Part shown: positions 8,662 through 16,680 of the stretch, piece by piece
Position numbering within the stretch: the first letter of the stretch is position 1
How the letters are laid out: each line of letters begins with the position of its first letter
From: Ensifer sp. LCM 4579
Lineage (GTDB): Bacteria > Pseudomonadota > Alphaproteobacteria > Rhizobiales > Rhizobiaceae
Length of the DNA stretch: 64,000 bases
Assembly: GCF_001854885.1 (NCBI RefSeq)
Contig: NZ_MDDV01000035.1
Coordinates: forward strand, 48,939 to 112,938
Direction of reading: 5' to 3'
Made by a program: the position numbers and the translations under genes
Notes under the pieces: model-generated
Databases searched by the model: none
The model's input: the letters and a program-made list of their open reading frames with translations, nothing else
What the model was told of the DNA's origin: nothing

Positions 8662-8693
8662 CCGGCGGCTCGGGGACCCTCCTGAGCCGCCGG
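8662..8693 (+). terminator. Hairpin terminator after sciP
   Basis: A perfect 10-bp stem, CCGGCGGCTC paired with GAGCCGCCGG around a 12-base loop, begins 29 bases after the sciP stop and is followed by TGTCGTTT. The U-tract is poor, so termination may be partial. Confidence 0.6.
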
Positions 8694-8749
8694 TGTCGTT
8701 TCGGGCGCTTTCCACCGGAATACGCGCTCCAGCTCCACCTCAACACAAT

Positions 8750-8782
8750 AAGGAAAACCCGCCCCCGGAAACGGGAGGCGGG
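8750..8782 (-). terminator. Rho-independent terminator after fliJ-like gene
   Basis: Read on the minus strand, GCCTCCCG and CGGGGGCGGG form a GC stem closed by TTTC, followed by TTTTCCTT. It begins 39 bases beyond the fliJ-like stop codon. Confidence 0.75.
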
Positions 8783-8820
8783 CTCGGTCAACTTCTCTGC
8801 TGCTTGCGCTTCAGGCGATC

Positions 8821-9171
8821 TCAGGCGCGTAGCCGGGTGCCCGCATCCCGTTCTTCGAGCGCAGCCGCCTTTTCATACTCGGCCTGAACTTCCGCAAGGG
8901 CGAGCTCGGCCGCATCCTGCTGCATTTTCAATTCCCGGATCGACACCTGGAGGTTGTCGGCGCGCTGGCGGGCAGCCTTTGCGAAGGTGGGATAGGCGAA
9001 ATGCGAGGGGTCGGAAATGCCCGACTTCTTTTCCTCGAAGAGGATTTGGCTTTCAAGTTCCTTGGTCATCCGCTCGAACTCAGCCATCATCATCTGAAGC
9101 TGGTTCAATTGGCGCTGCTTCTCCCGAACCTGAAATTCTTTCAGGCGGACAAGGCTCTCACGTGGTTTCAT
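8821..9171 (-). CDS. fliJ: FliJ-like flagellar export chaperone
   Basis: A 116-residue, almost wholly coiled-coil protein that begins MKPRESLVRLKEFQVREKQR, the typical start of FliJ, the general chaperone and stalk of the flagellar type III export ATPase FliI. The heptad pattern continues to the C-terminus (FERMTKELESQILFEEKK, QDAAELALAEVQAEYEKAA). The start at 9171 has GGGAG upstream; the frame is open for 50 further codons but that part is not protein-like. It is separated from other flagellar genes here and shares its upstream region with ctrA, a known regulator of flagellar genes in alphaproteobacteria. A FliJ-like coiled-coil protein with another role is possible. Confidence 0.7.
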   Translation of the reverse strand: MKPRESLVRLKEFQVREKQRQLNQLQMMMAEFERMTKELESQILFEEKKSGISDPSHFAYPTFAKAARQRADNLQVSIRELKMQQDAAELALAEVQAEYEKAAALEERDAGTRLRA

Positions 9172-9418
9172 ACGCAATACTCCCGTGGATGGCGACACCC
9201 CGGCTACCGATTCCACAGCGCCCCCGCTATGGGGCAAGGCCGCCGCAGCACTTTGAACTTGCGCATGGTCCGCCTCAAATCGACGCCGATCCGAGCCACC
9301 ATGCGCTACCCTCCGGCCCACCCTGGAGCCGAAAACGAAAAATCCCCAGCGGTCTTAACAAATACCTACCGCTGGTAACCTTTCGTTTACGGGCATCGTT
9401 AATCATAGGGACGATGAT
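9172..9418. other. Non-coding region, upstream part of the fliJ-ctrA interval
   Basis: This is the first half of the 533-base divergent interval between the fliJ-like gene and ctrA. It has no convincing gene; the only specific sites I see are scattered TTAA motifs (for example near 9355 and 9399) and the fliJ ribosome-binding site. Confidence 0.5.
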
Positions 9419-9433
9419 TTAAGGCTCCGTAAA
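9419..9433 (+). promoter_or_regulatory. Candidate CtrA box upstream of ctrA
   Basis: TTAA-GGCTCCG-TAAA matches the CtrA consensus TTAA-N7-TTAA at 7 of 8 positions. It lies about 275 bases upstream of the ctrA start, within the divergent interval, where CtrA autoregulation would be expected. A 7/8 match alone is weak evidence. Confidence 0.4.
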
Positions 9434-9469
9434 TGCTGGGATACGAAATGTGGCGCTTGGCCTATTTGC

Positions 9470-9598
9470 GAGTCTGGAGAGTCGGATAGCGGCATTTCCT
9501 CATGTATAACGTGAGAAGTGCCGTTTCAGATTCACCTTTGGAATCAGGAGACTGCTAAAAATATTTAACACGCTCGATACACCTTGCCAGAGTGAATC
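9470..9598. promoter_or_regulatory. Cluster of five GANTC (CcrM) methylation sites in the ctrA promoter region
   Basis: GANTC sites occur at 9470 (GAGTC), 9479 (GAGTC), 9529 (GATTC), 9541 (GAATC) and 9594 (GAATC), five in 129 bases against roughly one per 256 expected by chance. In Caulobacter, CcrM methylation of a GANTC in the ctrA P1 promoter limits its firing to hemimethylated DNA just after replication. The cluster suggests a similar or stronger methylation switch here. Confidence 0.65.
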
Positions 9599-9704
9599 AG
9601 AATTTGTTAACCATTTGATGGCAGCCTCCAAATCAGGCAACGACTGGATCCGTCACGCGTAAGGGGGGCCACGACGACCTTGGGCGGCGGAAAAGGGGAA
9701 GACT

Positions 9705-10406
9705 ATGCGGGTTCTACTGATCGAAGACGACAGCGCGACGGCGCAAAGCATTGAGTTGATGCTCAAGTCAGAGAGTTTCAATGTCTACACCACCGATCTC
9801 GGGGAGGAAGGCGTCGATCTCGGCAAGCTTTACGATTACGATATTATCCTTCTCGATCTGAATTTGCCGGACATGTCCGGCTACGAGGTCCTGAGAACGC
9901 TGCGTCTGTCGAAGGTGAAGACCCCGATTCTCATTCTCTCCGGCATGGCAGGCATCGAGGACAAGGTCCGGGGCCTCGGCTTCGGCGCCGACGATTACAT
10001 GACCAAGCCCTTCCACAAGGACGAACTGGTGGCGCGCATCCATGCGATCGTGCGCCGCTCCAAGGGCCACGCCCAGTCGGTGATCGCCACCGGCGAACTG
10101 ATCGTCAATCTCGACGCCAAGACGGTGGAGGTCGGCGGCCAGCGCGTGCATCTGACCGGCAAGGAATATCAGATGCTGGAGCTGCTCTCCCTGCGCAAGG
10201 GCACGACCCTCACCAAGGAAATGTTCCTGAACCACCTCTACGGCGGCATGGACGAGCCGGAACTGAAGATTATCGACGTCTTCATCTGCAAGCTGCGCAA
10301 GAAGCTCGCAAACGCCGCCGGCGGCGCCAACTATATCGAAACGGTCTGGGGCCGCGGCTACGTGCTGCGCGAGCCGGAAGGCAACGACTACCTGGAAACC
10401 GCCTGA
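9705..10406 (+). CDS. ctrA: Cell-cycle response regulator CtrA
   Basis: OmpR-type response regulator that is the master cell-cycle regulator of alphaproteobacteria, binding TTAA-N7-TTAA boxes to control division, DNA methylation, motility and replication genes. The receiver domain (about 1-118) shows the acidic pocket E7-D8-D9, phosphoacceptor D51 in [10 protein letters not shown], and KPF at its end. The C-terminal winged helix (about 125-225) ends with [15 protein letters not shown]. Length 233 agrees with the family. The C-terminal residues are small and non-polar after an acidic stretch (YLETA), resembling the degradation signal read by ClpXP. It has a 533-base upstream region with a CtrA-like box and five GANTC sites, and a strong terminator downstream. 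Confidence 0.98.
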   Translation: MRVLLIEDDSATAQSIELMLKSESFNVYTTDLGEEGVDLGKLYDYDIILLDLNLPDMSGYEVLRTLRLSKVKTPILILSGMAGIEDKVRGLGFGADDYMTKPFHKDELVARIHAIVRRSKGHAQSVIATGELIVNLDAKTVEVGGQRVHLTGKEYQMLELLSLRKGTTLTKEMFLNHLYGGMDEPELKIIDVFICKLRKKLANAAGGANYIETVWGRGYVLREPEGNDYLETA

Positions 10407-10468
10407 TTTCCAACCTGTCACGCCGGGCAAGAGGTCCGCGCGACAAACCCGCCCCCCGAACACGAAGA

Positions 10469-10489
10469 CCCGCCTCCTGGCGGGTTTTT
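10469..10489 (+). terminator. Rho-independent terminator of ctrA
   Basis: CCCGCC-TCCT-GGCGGG followed by TTTTTG, 62 bases after the ctrA stop. Confidence 0.9.
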
Positions 10490-10616
10490 GTCGTTTTGGC
10501 GATTCGTTTACCCTGTCCTGCCCCCCCTCAAAAAAAGAGAGCCGCGGCGAGCCGCGGCCAGTTTCTCCGGGAGGATCTGCAATGCATTTTCAAAGCGCGT
10601 CGCGGAAATACGCGCT

Positions 10617-10979
10617 TCAGGCCGCCATCGACTGGTTGGCAAAGACATTCGTCAGGATCTTGCGGTCGAAGGGCTTCAGGAGGAAATCATCGGCGCCGGC
10701 GCGCTTGCCGGCCATCATCTTGCGAAGGTCCGCCTCGACGACGCAATAATAGATTTTGACCGAGGCGCCCTCTGGCAGCCTGCGGATATTGCCGATGAGG
10801 TCGAGTGCCCCTTCGAGCGCGGCGTCGACGATCAGGATGTTCGGCAGCTCGGCTTCGCAACGCACCAGCGCCTCCAGGCTGCTCGGCGCCTCGGACACGA
10901 GAAAACCCATGCCCGAGAGGATACGCTTTCCGACCTTTCTTACAACATCCGAACCATCAGCGATCATCAAGCGCCGCAT
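10617..10979 (-). CDS. Stand-alone receiver-domain protein with altered active site
   Basis: A 120-residue single-domain response regulator with the fold of CheY or CpdR and no output domain. The phosphoacceptor is D53 (ILIVDAALEG) and the conserved Lys is in FLLKPFD. The usual acidic pair at the N-terminus is reduced (MIADGSD in place of VDDD), and the switch Thr/Ser position reads YYCVVEADL, with Val. Phosphorylation may therefore be weak or the protein may act unphosphorylated (inference). It lies between ctrA and chpT, which suggests a role in the same phosphorelay, for example as a phosphate sink or an adaptor, but no direct evidence shows this. Confidence 0.8.
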   Translation of the reverse strand: MRRLMIADGSDVVRKVGKRILSGMGFLVSEAPSSLEALVRCEAELPNILIVDAALEGALDLIGNIRRLPEGASVKIYYCVVEADLRKMMAGKRAGADDFLLKPFDRKILTNVFANQSMAA

Positions 10980-11234
10980 GCTTCACTCCCTATACGCCTC
11001 AAAGGCGAAAAACGCATCCATGAAACAATCCTATTTGGATTTGGCAAAGAAACCGTTACCGCGCACGCTTGACCCTTCTTTTGCTTCGCGACCAAGTTGC
11101 GGGGCGCGTCAATGCTTACGATCATCGAGAGCCAGGAAATCCCCGGCGTTCGGCGGCGGCGAAAAACGCAAGAAGCCGCCGGACGGACCGGCGGGTACCA
11201 ATTCGTGCCGTTGTCGATGAGCGGCTCCGCCGGA

Positions 11235-11879
11235 TCAGGCGCCGGCGCGCGCGGTGAAGACGATCTCTTCGCCAGTCGATGCGACGTCGATCGTCATGCC
11301 CGCCTCTTCGGCAAGCAGCACCGTGTAATAGGGTTGGATCGAGTGCGCGTCGACCGCCTCCTCCGGGGTGCCGGAGAGAATTTCCATGAGCTTCGGCGGC
11401 ACCCGCATCATCCGCCCCTTGGCAATGAGCGTGAAGGCGGCGTCGAATTCCGGATCCTCCAGCGTGACGTCGATCGAGCCGCCGCGCGGGATTGCGCCAT
11501 AGGCGATGAGGAACAGGTTCAGGAGCAGCTTGACGCGATTCTTGGCGATGATCGCGCGCGGGCCGTTCCAGGCGACTTCGGTCTTCTTTTCGGCGGCGGC
11601 GAAATCCTTGGCCGCCTTCTCCGCCTCTCCGGTGTCGATCGATGCACCGACCGAGCCCGAGGCGCCGAAAGCGAGACGGGCGAATTTCAGCCGGACCGAG
11701 GCGTTGAGGGCGCTCGTGCGGATCAGGTCCATGGCGTCGGCATCGGCGCCACCCTCGTCGAGCAGTTCGAGGCCGTTGTTGATGGCGCCGACCGGCGAGA
11801 TGATGTCGTGGCACACCCGACTGCACAGCAGCGCGGCGAGGTCGGGTCCCGTCAGCGTCAGGTTCGGATTCTTTGCCAT
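11235..11879 (-). CDS. chpT: Histidine phosphotransferase ChpT
   Basis: ChpT relays phosphate from the hybrid kinase CckA to CtrA and CpdR. The protein has the histidine-kinase-like dimerisation helix with the phosphorylated His in SRVCHDIISPVGAINNG (H24 from the chosen start), followed by a degenerate ATPase-like domain without the nucleotide-binding glycine boxes, typical of this family. The ATG at 11879 (MAKNPNLTLTGPDL) is preferred; the frame is open 40 codons upstream without coding character. Length is 214 residues. Its presence next to ctrA completes a cckA-chpT-ctrA phosphorelay apart from cckA, which is not in the window. Confidence 0.9.
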   Translation of the reverse strand: MAKNPNLTLTGPDLAALLCSRVCHDIISPVGAINNGLELLDEGGADADAMDLIRTSALNASVRLKFARLAFGASGSVGASIDTGEAEKAAKDFAAAEKKTEVAWNGPRAIIAKNRVKLLLNLFLIAYGAIPRGGSIDVTLEDPEFDAAFTLIAKGRMMRVPPKLMEILSGTPEEAVDAHSIQPYYTVLLAEEAGMTIDVASTGEEIVFTARAGA

Positions 11880-12016
11880 TCTCGTTCCTTGTCCGGTTCT
11901 TCCATCCGCGGCTTGCGCAGGGCGCAAACGCCCCCGGCCACGCCCGACCTTGGCCTGCCCCACGCGGCCGGCGAGCACGCCTATTCTTCGATCAGCCATA
12001 ATGACATCACATTTGG

Positions 12017-12031
12017 TAAACCGATTGTTAA
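12017..12031 (-). promoter_or_regulatory. Candidate CtrA box upstream of chpT
   Basis: On the minus strand the site reads TTAA-CAATCGG-TTTA, 7 of 8 matches to TTAA-N7-TTAA, about 140 bases upstream of chpT. It overlaps the inverted repeat AACCGAT/ATCGGTT at 12019-12042, so another regulator could bind the same place. Confidence 0.4.
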
Positions 12032-12232
12032 GATCATCGGTTCAAATTGTCAGAGCACCCCGGTTTCGGATCCTCGAGGACGCACTGAAAGCGGAGAGGG
12101 TGCGCTCGATCAAGTCGGTAGTGCCATTCACGGGCAGCCGCTTGAATATGGACCAGACCCGCGGGTGGCGCGCGACCGATCGAAACGCTGGCCGGCCCGC
12201 GCGCGCCGCATTCGCGCCCGACGGAGGAAACG

Positions 12233-12838
12233 ATGCAGCCGACGATGAAGGCTACCGCAATGGCTTTCCGCGCCATCCTAACCACGATCATGATGATCGG
12301 CGTCGCCCTGACAACCGGCGCCAATTCCGCCGCCCACGCCCAATCCGCCAACGGAAGCCAGTATACGATGCAGGAGATCGTCGATGCCGGCCACACCTTC
12401 TTCGGCGAAACTTCCGGCGGCCTTGCCAAGGTGGTGGAGCGCGCCTTCGAAAGTTACGGCCTGCCGAACGGCTACATTCTCGGGCAGGAAGGCTCAGGCG
12501 CCTTCATCGCCGGCCTCACCTATGGTGAGGGCGAGCTCCACACCAAGAATGTCGGCCAGCATCCGGTCTTCTGGCAGGGCCCATCGCTCGGGCTTGATTG
12601 GGGCGGACAAGGCAGCCGGGCAATGATGCTCGTCTACAATCTGCCGAGCGTGCCGGCGCTCTACAAGCGCTTCGGTGGCGTCTCCGGCTCGGCCTATGTC
12701 GTCGCCGGTGTCGGCATGACGGTGCTGACGGACGAGCACGTCGTGGTCGTGCCGATCCGCACCGGTATCGGCGCAAGGCTCGGCGTCAATGTCGGCTATT
12801 TGAAGCTGACCCAGCAGCCGACCTGGAATCCCTTCTGA
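12233..12838 (+). CDS. eipA: EipA-like envelope protein (DUF1134)
   Basis: A 201-residue DUF1134 protein. EipA of Brucella is a periplasmic beta-barrel-like protein needed for envelope integrity, and its gene is a CtrA target in that genus (known). The sequence has a signal peptide of about 36 residues (ILTTIMMIGVALTTG, cleavage near AHAQS). It is followed by the domain with GLDWGGQGSRAMMLVYNL and a glycine-rich hydrophobic strand region (VSGSAYVVAGVGMTVL) ending LTQQPTWNPF. The ATG at 12233 has an excellent GGAGGAA ribosome-binding site. It is divergent from chpT. Confidence 0.85.
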   Translation: MQPTMKATAMAFRAILTTIMMIGVALTTGANSAAHAQSANGSQYTMQEIVDAGHTFFGETSGGLAKVVERAFESYGLPNGYILGQEGSGAFIAGLTYGEGELHTKNVGQHPVFWQGPSLGLDWGGQGSRAMMLVYNLPSVPALYKRFGGVSGSAYVVAGVGMTVLTDEHVVVVPIRTGIGARLGVNVGYLKLTQQPTWNPF

Positions 12839-12999
12839 GAGCGGTGACGTCGGGCGCGCAGGGTTGATCGTTGCGGATATGGAAAGGCGTGCAAGCTTGC
12901 GGTAAATGTCATTTCAGGCGTCATGCTTTATTGCGAAGAACGAATGGGCTGCCAGACCGTCCCGCAGGGGCGGTCCGGTCCAGATGAAACGGCCGGCAC

Positions 13000-14157
13000 G
13001 TGATCGAATATGCACTCCTCTTTGCCCTCGGCTTCCTGACGGCGGTCCTCTTCGGCCTCATGATCGCGCCCGCCATTCAGAAGCGCATCGTGCGCTTCGC
13101 CGAGGACCGGCTGAAGGCAACCATGCCATTGAGCCCCCAGGAAGTGCGCGCACAGAGGGATGCGGCCCGCGCGACCTACGCCGCCGAAAACGCCAAAACC
13201 ACGCAGGCCCTGCGCCGAGAACGCGACAAGGGCGTCGCCCTGATGCTGCAGAGCGAACGGACACACCAGGAGGCGCGCCGACTGGCCGGCGAAAACACCG
13301 AACTGCAGGCGCAGGTGGCGGAGATGAACATCGAGGTCACCACTATGCGCTCGACCATCAGGGAACTCGAGCAGCGGCTTGCGGACATGCGCGCGTCATT
13401 CGAAAACCTGCAGCGCGCCGATGGCGACAAGAGCGAGACCATTCGCCGGCTTAAGAATGAACTGGACAGGCACACCGCCGAGATCGACAGCCTTCGCATC
13501 GACGTGGTGGCGCGGGAGACCGAGGTCGAGCATCTGAAGAGCCGTGTCGCCGGGCTGCGCGACGAGCGCGAGGCGCTGCGGGCGGACCTCAAGGTGGAAA
13601 ATGCGCGTACACGCGAAATGGAGTTGCGCCTGGAGCGGGACGGCAACCGCATACGTCAGCTGGAAACGAAGCTTGCCCGCGAAACCGCTGCGAAAGCGGA
13701 CCGCGAAAGCACGCTCGAGCGCCGCGCCGAGGAAATTGAGAAGCTGAAGGTGCGGTTGAAGTCGGCGAACCAGGAGACCCGCCAGGCGACGAGGGCTCTC
13801 CGCACCGCCGGCTTGAAGCTGCCGAAACAGCCGACGCCAAGCTGGAAAGCGGCAAGTGACGCCGGGGAGAAAGAGAAGGCCATGTCGCTGGGGCCCGATG
13901 CCGACACGCTCTCCGAAGATATGCGCATGCGCGCAACGGCGCTCTCGGAACGTCTGACCAATTCGAAATCCGCCGCCCATGACGAGGCGCTGCGCGAGGA
14001 AATGGCAGCGATTGCCGCCGGCATGATCGCGCTCACCGCCATGCGCGAGGGCGACACCTCGCCGATCCACGGTCTCCTTACCGGCGAAGAGACAGAGAAG
14101 CACGAAAATGGAAACAGCCTGGCAGAGCGCGCCAAGGAATTGTTGTCGCCGAAATAA
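13000..14157 (+). CDS. Membrane-anchored coiled-coil protein (385 aa)
   Basis: Starts with GTG at 13000 as IEYALLFALGFLTAVLFGL, one N-terminal membrane helix, followed by a very long charged coiled coil (about 35-260; repeated Arg/Glu/Leu heptads) and a C-terminal segment with two further helices (about 300-370). The layout resembles membrane-tethered structural or RmuC-like proteins but no nuclease motif is visible. No ATG nearby gives a better N-terminus. It precedes a convergent rRNA methyltransferase gene. Its function is unknown; an envelope or chromosome-organising role would be a guess. Confidence 0.75.
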   Translation: MIEYALLFALGFLTAVLFGLMIAPAIQKRIVRFAEDRLKATMPLSPQEVRAQRDAARATYAAENAKTTQALRRERDKGVALMLQSERTHQEARRLAGENTELQAQVAEMNIEVTTMRSTIRELEQRLADMRASFENLQRADGDKSETIRRLKNELDRHTAEIDSLRIDVVARETEVEHLKSRVAGLRDEREALRADLKVENARTREMELRLERDGNRIRQLETKLARETAAKADRESTLERRAEEIEKLKVRLKSANQETRQATRALRTAGLKLPKQPTPSWKAASDAGEKEKAMSLGPDADTLSEDMRMRATALSERLTNSKSAAHDEALREEMAAIAAGMIALTAMREGDTSPIHGLLTGEETEKHENGNSLAERAKELLSPK

Positions 14158-14197
14158 TGCCGCGGCCTTCGGTGGAACGTTTTCGACTGCGCCCCGG

Positions 14198-15028
14198 TCA
14201 GATCCGATCGTTGACGCGCGCAACCTGATGGAGCGCAATGCCTGCCGCCATCGCGACATTGAGGCTGTCGAGGCCCGGCCGCTGGCGGATGCGCGCGGTC
14301 CGAACGGCTGACAGAATGGTCTGCGGCAGGCCCTCGCCTTCGGTGCCGACAAGGAGCGCCGTGCGCGGCGCCGGCGCAATCTCCCCCACATCGGTCTCGC
14401 CGCGCGGCGACAGGCCCCAGATCGCAAAGCCCGCTGCCTGCAGCCTTTCAATCAGATCGGCCGCGGTCCCCTCACGCGCGAAAGGCAGCGTCAGCACGGA
14501 GCCGACCGACACGCGGATCGCCTTGCGATACATCGGATCGCAGGTGGTCTGATCCATCAGCACCGCATCGACACCGAAGGCCGCCGCGTTTCGAAACAGC
14601 GATCCCATATTGTCGTGGTTGGAGATGCCGCAGGCGGCGAGAACCAGGCTGGACGCGGGAAGGTTGGCAATCAGCGCGTCCCTGCCCGGCATCTGATCGC
14701 ATCGGCCGAGCGCCAGTACGCCGCGATGCATGTTGAAACCGGCGACCGCATCGAAGATCCGGGCATCGGCCATGTAGACCGGTACCTCGGGCGGAAACCC
14801 GGCAAGCAAAGCCGCAAGACCGGCGACGCGATTTTCCAGGAGCAGGATCGCTTCGGCGGCAATGCCGCGGCCGGAGCGATGCGCCGCCGCGAGCATGCGC
14901 AGCACGACGGTGCCCTCGGCGATGAAGCGGCCCTCGCGCCCGGTGAGATCGCGCTCCCTTATCGAGACGAATCCCGCAATGCGCGGGTCCGCCGGGTCTT
15001 CAATCCGGATCGGACGGGCCGCGCCCAT
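14198..15028 (-). CDS. SpoU/TrmH-family RNA 2'-O-methyltransferase
   Basis: A 276-residue SPOUT methyltransferase. The C-terminal knotted domain shows all three motifs: LAACGISNHDNMGSLFRNAA (motif 1), ALLVGTEGEGLP (motif 2) and LDSLNVAMAAGIALHQ (motif 3). A smaller N-terminal RNA-binding domain precedes it (about 1-105). The family 2'-O-methylates tRNA or 23S rRNA using S-adenosylmethionine; the precise nucleotide cannot be told. The ATG at 15028 (MGAARPIRIEDP) lies four bases after the stop of the small membrane-protein gene, so the two are probably co-transcribed. Confidence 0.88.
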   Translation of the reverse strand: MGAARPIRIEDPADPRIAGFVSIRERDLTGREGRFIAEGTVVLRMLAAAHRSGRGIAAEAILLLENRVAGLAALLAGFPPEVPVYMADARIFDAVAGFNMHRGVLALGRCDQMPGRDALIANLPASSLVLAACGISNHDNMGSLFRNAAAFGVDAVLMDQTTCDPMYRKAIRVSVGSVLTLPFAREGTAADLIERLQAAGFAIWGLSPRGETDVGEIAPAPRTALLVGTEGEGLPQTILSAVRTARIRQRPGLDSLNVAMAAGIALHQVARVNDRI

Positions 15029-15032
15029 GCCG

Positions 15033-15419
15033 TCAATTCGTCCTGACGGTGACGTCCGCGACGATGCGTCCTGCCCGGATGTCGAAGACGATCGCGCGTG
15101 GTTCGGCGCCAGGCAAGCTGCCGTAGAAGAGCAATTGCGATCCGGACAGCGCCACATCGCTCACCGAAAAGCCGGCCGGCAGCGCCGCGATCGCGTTCAC
15201 CGGCGCGTCCGCCGGAACGCTGGCTGCCGCTTGCGCCGTCGCCGCGCCGCCGTCGGCCCGCGTCAGCTTGTAGACAATCGTCCCGAGGACGGCCATAAGC
15301 ATGATCAGCATCACGCCGGCCGAGACGAGCTGCAGGCGCACCATCTTACGGCGGACATTCTCCATCGCCGGATCAAGGGGCTTCTCTTCCAGTTCATCAT
15401 CGGGCTCGATTGCAGTCAT
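15033..15419 (-). CDS. Small membrane protein, DUF6476-like
   Basis: A 128-residue protein starting MTAIEPDDELEEKPLDPAME at 15419. One membrane helix (about 34-56, LQLVSAGVMLIMLMAVLGTI) is followed by an Ala-rich linker and a periplasmic domain with SGSQLLFYGSLPG and IVFDIRAGRIV. The length and layout fit the DUF6476 family of alphaproteobacterial membrane proteins, whose function is unknown. An upstream ATG at 15449 would overlap the divergent pseudouridine synthase start, so 15419 is preferred. It is followed immediately by the SpoU methyltransferase gene. Confidence 0.65.
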   Translation of the reverse strand: MTAIEPDDELEEKPLDPAMENVRRKMVRLQLVSAGVMLIMLMAVLGTIVYKLTRADGGAATAQAAASVPADAPVNAIAALPAGFSVSDVALSGSQLLFYGSLPGAEPRAIVFDIRAGRIVADVTVRTN

Positions 15420-15447
15420 GGCTGGCTTTCTATCGGAATTGGAACGC

Positions 15448-16476
15448 ATGAACGATCCCTTTAAACAAGCGACCGGCAATAGGAAAGTCCTGACGGCGAA
15501 TGAGAGCGCCTCCGGACGGCTCGACGCCTTTCTGACGGAGGCGCTTTCGGGCGAGTTCTCGCGCAATCGCATCAAGGGACTGATCGAACAGGGTGCCGTT
15601 TCGCTGAACGGCACGCCCGTTCTCGAGCCGAAGAAAAAGGTGCATCCGGGCGATGCCTGCGAAATAGTCCTGCCTGCACCGGAAGATCCGGAACCGAAGG
15701 GCGAGGCGATCCCGCTTGACGTGGTCTATGAGGACGATGATGTGATCGTACTGGTCAAGCCGGCCGGCCTCGTGGTGCATCCCGGTGCCGGCAACTGGAC
15801 GGGAACGCTCGTAAACGCCCTCATTCACCATTGCGGCGAGAGCCTTTCCGGCATCGGCGGCGTCCGGCGACCGGGGATCGTCCACCGGTTGGACAAGGAC
15901 ACGAGCGGCGTCATGGTCGTAGCAAAGAACGATGCCGCCCATCGCCATCTCTCCGGCCAGTTCGCCGATCATGGCCGCACGGGACCGCTCGAGCGCGCCT
16001 ATCGGGCAATCGTCTGGGGCCGGCCGCGTCAGCTGAAAGGCACGGTCGACGCGCCGCTCGGGCGGGCGGGAGACCGGACGAAGCGATCGGTCAAGCGCGA
16101 GGAGAGCGAAGACGCACGCGAGGCGATCACCCATTATCAGGTCATCGAGCGCTATTGCGAAAAGCCGGACGGCACCGCGCTCGCCTCGGCCGTCGAATGC
16201 CATCTGGAAACGGGCCGAACCCATCAGATCCGTGTACACATGGCCCATATCGGCCATCCGCTGATCGGCGATCCCGATTACGGCGCCGCCTTCCGGACGA
16301 AGGCCAACCTTTTGCCGGAGCCGGCGAAAAGCGTGGTCAATCGCTTCCCTCGACAAGCGCTTCACGCCTTCATGCTGCAGTTCGAACATCCGTCGAGCGG
16401 CGAGACGATGCATTTCGAAGCACCAATGCCGGCGGACATGGAGGGACTGATCGCCGCGCTGCGGACCGCGAGCTGA
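15448..16476 (+). CDS. RluA/RluD-family pseudouridine synthase
   Basis: A 342-residue pseudouridine synthase that isomerises specific uridines in 23S rRNA (RluC/RluD type). It has an N-terminal S4 domain (about 20-75: GRLDAFLTE, RNRIKGLIEQGAVSLNG) and the catalytic domain with GIVHRLDKDTSG, where D149 is the catalytic aspartate. RTHQIRVHMAHIGHPLIGDP is the conserved distal motif. The S4 domain points to RluD rather than RluA; exact target sites remain uncertain. The start at 15448 (MNDPFKQATG) is 28 bases from the divergent small membrane-protein gene, so their promoters overlap. Confidence 0.9.
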   Translation: MNDPFKQATGNRKVLTANESASGRLDAFLTEALSGEFSRNRIKGLIEQGAVSLNGTPVLEPKKKVHPGDACEIVLPAPEDPEPKGEAIPLDVVYEDDDVIVLVKPAGLVVHPGAGNWTGTLVNALIHHCGESLSGIGGVRRPGIVHRLDKDTSGVMVVAKNDAAHRHLSGQFADHGRTGPLERAYRAIVWGRPRQLKGTVDAPLGRAGDRTKRSVKREESEDAREAITHYQVIERYCEKPDGTALASAVECHLETGRTHQIRVHMAHIGHPLIGDPDYGAAFRTKANLLPEPAKSVVNRFPRQALHAFMLQFEHPSSGETMHFEAPMPADMEGLIAALRTAS

Positions 16477-16572
16477 TCACCCTTGAAATCGCTGCGAATA
16501 ATTCCGATCTTATGAAGGTCTCGCATCGCCATATCTCTTCCCCCGGTCTCACGACAGCGTGAAACCGGAGTC

Positions 16573-16601
16573 CTTGAATCATGCTTTCGCCGCACTTATC
16601 T
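16573..16601 (+). promoter_or_regulatory. Candidate sigma-70 promoter of rpoH
   Basis: CTTGAA and TTATCT separated by exactly 17 bases fit the rhizobial sigma-70 pattern (CTTGAC-N17-CTATAT), 80 bases upstream of the rpoH start. Inferred from pattern only. Confidence 0.5.
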
Positions 16602-16680
16602 TCTAGGCTGTGGGGTCTGGACGAAGACCCACGCCGGCTTGCCGTCCCGGAGGCCGGAGGCTACAAAGAGGGGGTGCTTC

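Noticed and set aside
11097..12248. 383-codon plus-strand frame over chpT
   Set aside because: It overlaps chpT antisense and the eipA upstream region, and has no ribosome-binding site or family features.
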